From NCBI GenBank assembly GCA_904501855.1, contig CAJGCI010000120.1, forward strand, positions 1 through 5,702: a stretch of 5,702 bases of DNA, read 5' to 3'. The notes below the pieces were generated by a model. It saw nothing but the letters and a program-made list of their open reading frames with translations. It did no database searches and had not been told where the DNA came from. Shown here piece after piece: positions 1 to 4,647 of the stretch. The stretch's first letter is position 1. Each line of letters begins with the position of its first letter. The DNA comes from Oscillospiraceae bacterium. Its GTDB lineage: Bacteria; Bacillota; Clostridia; Oscillospirales; Oscillospiraceae. The position numbers and the translations under genes are program-made.

Positions 1-1
1 G

Positions 2-277
2 CAGGAGATCATTCGAAGACGGATCCGGTTCTACGGCTGGGTACAGGGCGTGGGATTCCGCTACCGGGCACGGTACGCCGCCGATGCCGCGGGAGCCACC
101 GGCTGGGTCCGGAACGAGTTTGACGGTTCCGTGACCATGGAGGTCCAGGGACCGGAAGAGCAGATCGACCGGGTGATCCTGGCCGTGGAGAACGGGGCCT
201 ATATCCGCATCGAGAATATGGAATCAAAAACGATCCCCGTGGATCCCGGGGAACGGAGATTTACCACAAAATACTGA
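2..277 (+). CDS. acyP: Acylphosphatase, 5'-truncated by window edge
   Basis: Small cytoplasmic enzyme that hydrolyses the carboxyl-phosphate bond of acylphosphates such as acetyl phosphate or 1,3-bisphosphoglycerate. Ninety-one residues are visible up to the TGA at 275-277. The first signature, GWVQGVGFRYR, is at visible residues 12-22 and includes the phosphate-binding loop and catalytic Arg (visible residue 20). The second, GWVRNEFDGSV, is at 34-44 with the catalytic Asn at 38. The C-terminal RFTTKY matches the last beta strand typical of the family. The family is about 90 residues long, so almost the whole protein is present. No ATG, GTG or TTG in frame precedes the first motif; the GTG at 50 lies inside the motif and cannot be the start, so the true start lies just left of the window. 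The gene is convergent with the SLH-protein gene and followed directly by a terminator. Identification is firm; the physiological substrate cannot be told from sequence. Confidence 0.93.
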   Translation, partial: QEIIRRRIRFYGWVQGVGFRYRARYAADAAGATGWVRNEFDGSVTMEVQGPEEQIDRVILAVENGAYIRIENMESKTIPVDPGERRFTTKY

Positions 278-310
278 CTCCGCCGAATACGATCGGCGGA
301 GCCTTTTTTT
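278..310 (+). terminator. Rho-independent terminator after acylphosphatase
   Basis: An 8-bp GC-rich perfect stem (CTCCGCCG at 278-285 with CGGCGGAG at 294-301), extendable by one A-T pair, is followed by CC and seven T residues (304-310). It starts at the base after the acylphosphatase stop codon. Read from the other strand it is followed only by a weak T-rich stretch, so it may also slow transcription of the opposing SLH gene, whose stop codon uses the last T of the run. Confidence 0.9.
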
Positions 311-1905
311 CAGAGAATGCTCAGATGATGAAGTGCCAGTGCCAGTTCGGCACGGGAGACGGGCTGTTTCGGATGAAGTCTGCCGTCGGAGACATCGATG
401 ATCCCGTGGTACGCCGCCCAGAGCAGGGAAGTGCCGGCGTATGCTTCCATCTCTCCGGCATCGGAGTACTGCGCGGCGGAGCCGGTGAATACCGGGGAGC
501 CGGCGTAGCGGTAGAGCATCTGCACCATCTGTTCCCGGGTGACATAGTCGTTGGAGCCGAAGGTGGTGGGGCTCGTTCCGGCGGTGATCCCGGCTGCATA
601 GGCCCATTTCACCGGTTCGTAGTAATACTCGTTGGCCGGTACATCCGTAAAGGGCAGGACGATGGCCGTATTGGAATCGCTGTTGCGTACGGCCCGGAGC
701 GCTGTGACGAACATCGCTCTTGTCATGAGCATCAGCGGATCGAAGGTCGTGGATGAGGTTCCCGCCATATAACGGTGGGTATAGCAGTACCGGATATCCT
801 CCAGATACGGTGTGGCGGAAGTGACATCGGTAAAGGGCAGACCGGTTCCGGAGGGATTGCGGTTGATGGAATCGGAGCCGTGTCTTGCCGTATAGGCACC
901 GAGAAGCTGCTGGGTGATGTACTGATGTCCCTTCTCGTTGGGATGGATCTTCAGGATGAAGTCCTCCGCAAAGCCAGGGTTCGTCACCGCGTTCATGGAG
1001 AACACTTCCGTATCCGGCACATCCACGAAGGTATACCGGTCGGAATAGGGGCTGCCGCTTCGCATGAAGTCGTTGACCATGTTGACGAACACATCGGCGA
1101 TACGTCCGAACTCGATCAGGGAGAAATCTGTGAGCTTCAGATGCTGGAAAGGGTTGTACATGCCCACCACATAGATCTCCGCATCGGGATTGAGTTCCAG
1201 GATACGGGGGATCATCCGGTTCCATAAGGTCTGGTAGGTGCTGAATCCTTCCATCATGAACGCCAGCGCCGTGACGAGAAAGTCCGTGCCGGAGATCAAC
1301 GGTCCGACTCCCAGCAGGGAGCCGAGGAAGCCGATGAGGGATTCCCGGAGATCCGGATGAAGACCGGTGGCGTCATAGTATTCGCTCTTGATGATGTTGT
1401 GCATCAATGCGTAGGTCAGCGTATCGTTGTTGGCCAGGTTGATGGTGATGACATCCGCGTTTTCCACCTGTCCGACGGCGCGGCTCTGCAGACTCCGGAA
1501 TTCCGACGGCGTCATGTCGGCGAATTCGGAGACGAATGCATCACTGAAAAACAGTTCCTGCTCTTTTCCGGATGCATGCAGTTCCTGCTCATAGGCCGGA
1601 TCGATGAGGCGGAGGGTCTCCGTGGTGCGGAATCCGTCGCGGCACAGGATGTTGGTCTCGGCGGCACCGACGGCGGAGCCGAAGAGCTGCGGGTAGGAGC
1701 CCGGGACCAGTTCTCCGTTTGGCCGGATGGCTGTTCCGCTGCTGTCAAACTGGAGACCGTATCCCGTGGGGATGCTGTCGCCCAGAACGGTATAGATCAG
1801 TCCGTTGTGTCCCGGTGCGGCCAGAACTCCGACCGGCAGGAGCGAGCACAGAAGCATGACAGCTACCACAGCGGAAATCAATTTTCTCATAGTACTTGTT
1901 CTCAT
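310..1905 (-). CDS. Secreted SGNH/GDSL hydrolase with three C-terminal SLH domains
   Basis: Predicted 531-residue cell-surface protein. Residues 1-30 form a Sec signal peptide: positive N-terminus (R2, R7, K8), hydrophobic core from about 9 to 27, likely cleavage near VLAA. The catalytic region spans about 36-345. Block I is GDSIPTGYG with the nucleophile Ser at 44; block II is around Gly91; block III is NLANND with Asn160 as oxyanion residue; block V is IHPNEKGH with His321. The family's DxxH aspartate is replaced by Leu318. An inserted hydrophobic stretch lies at about 187-222. Three SLH domains follow (about 356-406, 417-468, 479-528), each with an FTDV- or YSDA-like start and a TRAM, TREQ or SRAE motif; such domains anchor proteins to secondary cell-wall polymers. 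AAGGGG nine bases upstream favours this Met over Met6. Likely role: esterase/lipase or glycan O-deacylase at the cell wall; the substrate is unknown. The gene stands alone, convergent with acylphosphatase. Confidence 0.88.
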   Translation of the reverse strand: MRTSTMRKLISAVVAVMLLCSLLPVGVLAAPGHNGLIYTVLGDSIPTGYGLQFDSSGTAIRPNGELVPGSYPQLFGSAVGAAETNILCRDGFRTTETLRLIDPAYEQELHASGKEQELFFSDAFVSEFADMTPSEFRSLQSRAVGQVENADVITINLANNDTLTYALMHNIIKSEYYDATGLHPDLRESLIGFLGSLLGVGPLISGTDFLVTALAFMMEGFSTYQTLWNRMIPRILELNPDAEIYVVGMYNPFQHLKLTDFSLIEFGRIADVFVNMVNDFMRSGSPYSDRYTFVDVPDTEVFSMNAVTNPGFAEDFILKIHPNEKGHQYITQQLLGAYTARHGSDSINRNPSGTGLPFTDVTSATPYLEDIRYCYTHRYMAGTSSTTFDPLMLMTRAMFVTALRAVRNSDSNTAIVLPFTDVPANEYYYEPVKWAYAAGITAGTSPTTFGSNDYVTREQMVQMLYRYAGSPVFTGSAAQYSDAGEMEAYAGTSLLWAAYHGIIDVSDGRLHPKQPVSRAELALALHHLSIL

Positions 1906-1914
1906 TCTTTCGAA

Positions 1915-1920
1915 CCCCTT
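1915..1920 (-). promoter_or_regulatory. Ribosome binding site of the SGNH-SLH gene
   Basis: On the minus strand AAGGGG lies nine bases before the ATG at 1903-1905. The second in-frame ATG (1888-1890, Met6) has only weak purine sequence before it, so this site decides the start used in the annotation. Confidence 0.65.
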
Positions 1921-1943
1921 AATTCAGTTTCTCACAGGTACTT

Positions 1944-1949
1944 ATCATA
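1944..1949 (-). promoter_or_regulatory. Possible -10 box for the SGNH-SLH gene
   Basis: The minus strand reads TATGAT here, about 40 bases before the start codon and in the right place for a promoter of this divergent gene. No good -35 hexamer sits 16-18 bases upstream, so the assignment is weak. Confidence 0.3.
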
Positions 1950-2040
1950 CATTAAAACAGCCGGGAAGGATACCTTTTTTTCGTTTGGCTGCCGCTGCTG
2001 GCCCGGGATCTGACGATGCCGGGGGACTGGGAATCGATGC

Positions 2041-2068
2041 TTTACAAATCGGATTTTTATGATATAAT
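2041..2068 (+). promoter_or_regulatory. Sigma-A-type promoter of the tRNA-Ala gene
   Basis: TTTACA (2041-2046) is separated by 16 bases from a perfect TATAAT (2063-2068), preceded by TG one base upstream (extended -10). The expected start of transcription, near 2075, is only about six bases before the tRNA 5' end, as is usual for single tRNA genes. Confidence 0.85.
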
Positions 2069-2080
2069 CGAATCCGCTAT

Positions 2081-2157
2081 GGGCCTGTAGCTCAGCTGGG
2101 AGAGCGTTCGGTTCGCATCCGAGAGGTTCGAGGGTTCGATCCCCTTCAGGTCCACCA
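2081..2157 (+). tRNA. tRNA-Ala (anticodon CGC)
   Basis: A full cloverleaf can be folded. The acceptor stem 2081-2087 pairs with 2147-2153 and contains the G3-U70 wobble, the main alanine identity element. The D arm is GCUC/GAGC with the loop at 2094-2101 including GGG. The anticodon stem 2107-2111 pairs with 2119-2123; loop UUCGCAU places the anticodon CGC at 2114-2116, reading GCG. The T arm 2130-2134/2142-2146 carries UUCGAUC. A73 is at 2154 and the 3' CCA is encoded (2155-2157). By this fold the variable region (2124-2129, AGGUUC) has six bases instead of the usual five. It has its own promoter and terminator, so it is transcribed alone. Confidence 0.95.
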
Positions 2158-2159
2158 AC

Positions 2160-2201
2160 AGACAGGTAGCTGTGACTGCAGTTGCCTGTCTTTTCTTTTT
2201 T
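2160..2201 (+). terminator. Rho-independent terminator of the tRNA gene
   Basis: A 13-bp stem (2160-2172 with 2179-2191, including two G-T wobbles) closes a six-base loop and is followed by TTTTCTTTTTT. It starts two bases after the encoded CCA. Confidence 0.9.
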
Positions 2202-2265
2202 GATACCTGATTTATATCGGACTGCGGAATCGCTCGCAGAAACCGGAATAATTCCGTGTCGGACA

Positions 2266-2294
2266 TTGAGAAGAACCGTTAAGTCTGATATAAT
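2266..2294 (+). promoter_or_regulatory. Sigma-A-type promoter of the dehydrogenase/hydrolase operon
   Basis: TTGAGA (2266-2271), a 17-base spacer and a perfect TATAAT (2289-2294) preceded by an extended TGA. The expected transcript start near 2301 leaves a leader of only about 27 bases, too short for a riboswitch or attenuator. No operator palindrome is obvious around it. Confidence 0.8.
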
Positions 2295-2327
2295 TCTTAA
2301 AGATATTTTGAGAAAGAAGTGGTTACT

Positions 2328-3392
2328 ATGGTCCTCACTTACGATCAGGAACGAGCACTGGTAAAAGGGATCCTCACGGAGTCCGGATTTGCCCCGGAGG
2401 ATGCGGATACCATCGGAAAGGTAATTACGCACTCGGACTTTACCGGGGTCTATTCCCACGGGCTGTCCCGTCTGACGAGATATCTCCGTCAGATCAAGGT
2501 GGGTGCACTGAATAAAGACCCGGAGTTTAAGAAGGTCATGGATGAAGAGTCTCTGCTCATGTTTGACGGAGACAACGGCTTCGGGATTCTGACCATGAAC
2601 AAGGCCTACGATGAGACTCTGGAGAAGGCCAGAAAGACGGGCATCGCGTTTTCCACCGGTCTGCGCAATGCCAATATCGGATGCGGTTCCTATTACGGAT
2701 GGAGAGCCGTGGAAGACGATATGGTCTGTCTTGCCGGATGCAATACCTATGCATGGACCTCTCCCTTCGGAGGAGCGGACCGCCTCATCGGTACGAACCC
2801 CATCATCTTCGCGGTCCCCACCAAAGATCATTATCCCATCGTCATGGACGTTTCCACCACCAACGTGGCTATGGGAAAGGTCCAGGCTTACGAACGGGAA
2901 GGCAAGGAGATCCCCGCGGACTGGTCCAAGGACTATGACGGCTCTCCCACGACCGATCCCTCCAAGGCATTTTCTCTTTCGCCCATTGCCGGACACAAGG
3001 GATACGGCCTGGCCGTGATGGTGGATGTGCTCAGTACCATGCTCAGCGGAGCCGCGTACGGCACGGACATCGGACTGTTCAAGAATCTGGAGAAAGAGGA
3101 TACCGGATTTTTCATCATCCTTATCGACCCCTCCAAATTCATGCCCATCGACGATTTCAAAGCCAATGTAGACCGATACATAGATATGATGAAGAACAGC
3201 CGGAAAGCGCCCGGTGTGGAAGAGATCTTCATGCCCGGTGAGATCGAGTACCGCAAATTTAACGAAAATAAGGAAAAGGGAATGAGCTTCAGCGACGCGC
3301 TGGAAGAGGAACTGACACAGCTTGCAGTGGACCTCGGTGTCGTGGAAGCCGGAACGAGTTTTGAGGAACTGGTGAAGCATTTTGAAGCCTGA
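2328..3392 (+). CDS. Ldh_2-family malate/lactate/ureidoglycolate-type dehydrogenase
   Basis: A 354-residue cytoplasmic NAD(P)-dependent oxidoreductase of the Ldh_2 fold (AllD, YiaK/DlgD, MdH and ComC relatives), unrelated to the Rossmann-fold lactate dehydrogenases. Members interconvert 2-hydroxy acids and 2-oxo acids. Visible signatures: SHG with His44, the conserved catalytic-site histidine; FGGADRLIGTNPIIFAVPT at 147-165; MDVSTT at 173-178 with the conserved Asp174; GHKGYGLAVMVDVLS at 222-236. Length is normal. The motif that in many members reads SNHxG is NANIGCGSYYG (114-124), with no histidine, so substrate handling may differ. I chose ATG 2328 over the in-frame GTG at 2319 because the family starts a few residues before the first helix and GAAGTGG sits just upstream; the GTG adds only three residues. 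It is first in an operon with an isochorismatase-like hydrolase. Ureidoglycolate dehydrogenase (AllD) is one possibility but no other allantoin gene is in view; the substrate is unassigned. Confidence 0.9.
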   Translation: MVLTYDQERALVKGILTESGFAPEDADTIGKVITHSDFTGVYSHGLSRLTRYLRQIKVGALNKDPEFKKVMDEESLLMFDGDNGFGILTMNKAYDETLEKARKTGIAFSTGLRNANIGCGSYYGWRAVEDDMVCLAGCNTYAWTSPFGGADRLIGTNPIIFAVPTKDHYPIVMDVSTTNVAMGKVQAYEREGKEIPADWSKDYDGSPTTDPSKAFSLSPIAGHKGYGLAVMVDVLSTMLSGAAYGTDIGLFKNLEKEDTGFFIILIDPSKFMPIDDFKANVDRYIDMMKNSRKAPGVEEIFMPGEIEYRKFNENKEKGMSFSDALEEELTQLAVDLGVVEAGTSFEELVKHFEA

Positions 3393-3393
3393 A

Positions 3394-3966
3394 ATGATCA
3401 ACAATACGGCTCTGCTCGTCATCGACATGCAGAACGGTTTTATCAATGAAGCATCCCCGCTGTGTATCCGGGGAGCAAAGAAGACCATTCCCGCCTGCAG
3501 CGAGATCATCGACCGCTGCCATCAGCAGAAGGTCCCGGTGTTCTATGTGATCCGGGAGTACCGCGAGGACGGAACGGATGTGGAACGGCCACGGTATAAT
3601 ACGTGGCTGAAAGGCGGAAAGCCCCTGTCCTACGGATGCGATCCGGACCTTTCGTCGGATATGCCGGAGGAATTTCAGGTCCTTCCGGAAGATACGCTGA
3701 TCCTGAAACCGCGCTATTCCGCGTTCTTCGCCACGGAACTGGATATGATCCTGCGCCGGAGAGGGATCCGACGGCTGGTGCTGGCAGGGACCACGACTCC
3801 CAACTGCATCCGCACCACCTGTTATGACGCGCTGTCACTGGACTACGATGTGGTGGTCCTGACGGACTGCACCTCTTCCAATTCGGAGGAGATCCAGGAA
3901 AGCAATCTCCGGGATATGGAGAATGCCGGCGCAAAACTGATGAGTTCTCAGGAATTCATCTGGTGA
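3394..3966 (+). CDS. Isochorismatase-like cysteine hydrolase
   Basis: A 190-residue cytoplasmic hydrolase of the isochorismatase/nicotinamidase superfamily, which cleaves C-N bonds (nicotinamide, N-carbamoylsarcosine, ureidoacrylate, biuret) or the isochorismate vinyl ether. The catalytic triad is visible: Asp11 in ALLVIDMQNGF, Lys105 in LILKPRYSAF, and Cys138 in GTTTPNCIRTTCYDA. Length is typical and the protein has no signal peptide. The ATG at 3394 lies one base after the dehydrogenase stop. An alternative TTG at 3382 would add four residues, overlap the dehydrogenase by 11 bases and have GGTGA upstream, so the start is uncertain. The two genes are almost certainly co-transcribed and probably translationally coupled, which suggests that they act on successive intermediates of one pathway, for example a hydroxy- or oxo-acid carrying an amide or ureido group. 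The exact substrate cannot be named. A strong terminator follows the stop. Confidence 0.9.
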   Translation: MINNTALLVIDMQNGFINEASPLCIRGAKKTIPACSEIIDRCHQQKVPVFYVIREYREDGTDVERPRYNTWLKGGKPLSYGCDPDLSSDMPEEFQVLPEDTLILKPRYSAFFATELDMILRRRGIRRLVLAGTTTPNCIRTTCYDALSLDYDVVVLTDCTSSNSEEIQESNLRDMENAGAKLMSSQEFIW

Positions 3967-3970
3967 CGAC

Positions 3971-4014
3971 AAAAAAATGGTGAGACTCCAATCGAGTCTC
4001 ACCATTATTTTTTT
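3971..4014. terminator. Bidirectional Rho-independent terminator
   Basis: A perfect 12-bp stem (3977-3988 with 3994-4005) closes a five-base loop. The left flank is seven A residues (3971-3977) and the right flank is TATTTTTTT (4006-4014). It therefore has a U-tract on both strands and ends the isochorismatase-like gene on the plus strand and the convergent 146-residue gene on the minus strand. Confidence 0.93.
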
Positions 4015-4023
4015 CGTAAATGA

Positions 4024-4464
4024 TCAGAAGCGGGCCATGGACATGGTCTCTTCCACGATCTCACAGGTGTTTCTCAGCCAGTCCACCAGCTTGTCCGGAT
4101 CGCTGACGAAAGCCACGGCGTAGGGATCGTCGGAGCTGAAGAACTTGTTGTACTCCGTCTCCAGCTGTTCGCAGACGCTCAGGACGTAATAGTCGCCGTT
4201 GGGCTTCTGAAGAACGATGTTGCGTGCGGCGAGATCGCGTCCGTAATAGAGCAGGGAAACGATATACGGCATCTTTTCCTTGCCGACCTTTTCAATGGCG
4301 CGCAGGAACTCGCGGAGCTGCTTGATCTGGTCGCGGGGAGATTCTCCACCCACTCTTCCGTGCTCCTCATACCATTTCCAGAACAGTTTGCGGAAAATGG
4401 CAGTGTCTTCTATCACAGCGGCACAGTTTTTCAGAATATCCTGCTGTTTGGCCGAAATTTCCAT
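4024..4464 (-). CDS. Uncharacterised 146-residue cytoplasmic protein
   Basis: I do not recognise this protein with confidence. It has no signal peptide or membrane segment and looks largely helical and charged. Residues 1-36 form an amphipathic start with an aromatic cluster (KLFWKWYEEHG, about 26-36). A central helix at about 43-60 (DQIKQLREFLRAIEKVG) is followed by MPYIVSLLYYGRD (65-77), a short strand-turn-strand part (PNGDYYVLSV, 88-97), and an acidic C-terminus. The stretch of a helix followed by a hydrophobic run ending in YYGRD faintly resembles DUF3775-type proteins, but that is only a visual impression. AGAGGAAAGG (4476-4485 on the minus strand) lies about 10 bases before the ATG and supports this start. 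It forms a single-gene unit ended by the bidirectional terminator, and no neighbour suggests a function. The good ribosome site and terminator argue that it is a real gene. Confidence 0.8.
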   Translation of the reverse strand: MEISAKQQDILKNCAAVIEDTAIFRKLFWKWYEEHGRVGGESPRDQIKQLREFLRAIEKVGKEKMPYIVSLLYYGRDLAARNIVLQKPNGDYYVLSVCEQLETEYNKFFSSDDPYAVAFVSDPDKLVDWLRNTCEIVEETMSMARF

Positions 4465-4511
4465 AATTGGTTCATCCTTTCCTCTTCGGGTTCTTATTTC
4501 TCCTGTTCTTA

Positions 4512-4544
4512 GTTATAACATAAATGAGTGGACACATGATACAA
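4512..4544 (-). promoter_or_regulatory. Possible promoter of the 146-residue gene
   Basis: In an AT-rich stretch the minus strand offers TTGTAT (4539-4544), 16 bases, then TATGTT (4517-4522), with an overlapping TATAAC (4512-4517) as an alternative -10. The location, about 50-80 bases before the start codon, is right, but neither pair is close to consensus. Confidence 0.4.
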
Positions 4545-4603
4545 TAATCAATATTTTAACAATGAAAATGCGGATTTCCCTATCAAATCGTCATTGTTCC
4601 GCT

Positions 4604-4639
4604 AAAAAAGGACACCCTGCCGTTTGACAGGATGTCTTT
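4604..4639 (-). terminator. Rho-independent terminator after leuB
   Basis: Read on the minus strand, a hairpin with a core of nine consecutive pairs including one G-T wobble (arms at 4628-4636 and 4611-4619) and an eight-base loop is followed by C and six T residues (complement of 4604-4609). It starts about 10 bases after the leuB stop codon. It separates leuB from the 146-residue gene, which therefore needs its own promoter. The rest of the 183-base gap, 4465-4603, holds only that promoter region. Confidence 0.85.
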
Positions 4640-4647
4640 GTTTTTTG

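Noticed and set aside
224..1225. A 333-codon minus-strand frame overlapping the SGNH-SLH gene
   Set aside because: It is in another frame on the same strand as a gene with signal peptide, catalytic motifs and SLH domains, is rich in Arg, His and Pro, and has no recognisable domain.
1846..1848. Possible lipoprotein signal (Cys20 in the SGNH-SLH signal peptide)
   Set aside because: The residues before the Cys (VMLL) do not fit a lipobox, and SLH domains already provide anchoring; a normal signal-peptidase I site near residue 30 fits better.
1955..1981. Possible terminator before the tRNA (AAGGATACCTTTTTTT)
   Set aside because: The stem is only four base pairs with a three-base loop, and no plus-strand gene lies upstream that would need it. 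The T-run is probably chance.
1357..2013. A 218-codon plus-strand frame antisense to the SGNH-SLH gene
   Set aside because: Antisense shadow with no motif; it ends among the promoter signals of neighbouring genes.
2057..2266. A 69-codon minus-strand frame with a DLKGIEPSNLSDANRT peptide
   Set aside because: This peptide is the antisense translation of the tRNA gene, a familiar spurious database protein.
1932..3509. A 525-codon open frame on the minus strand
   Set aside because: It runs antisense through the tRNA, two promoters, a terminator and the whole dehydrogenase gene. The part opposite the tRNA gives a peptide of the type known as a tRNA-derived artefact. It is a shadow of GC-biased codons in the dehydrogenase.
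4537..4545. Extended -10-like TGATACAAT on the plus strand
   Set aside because: Nothing on the plus strand downstream is a credible gene; the site lies in an AT-rich region and faces the leuB terminator and the leuB coding sequence in antisense.
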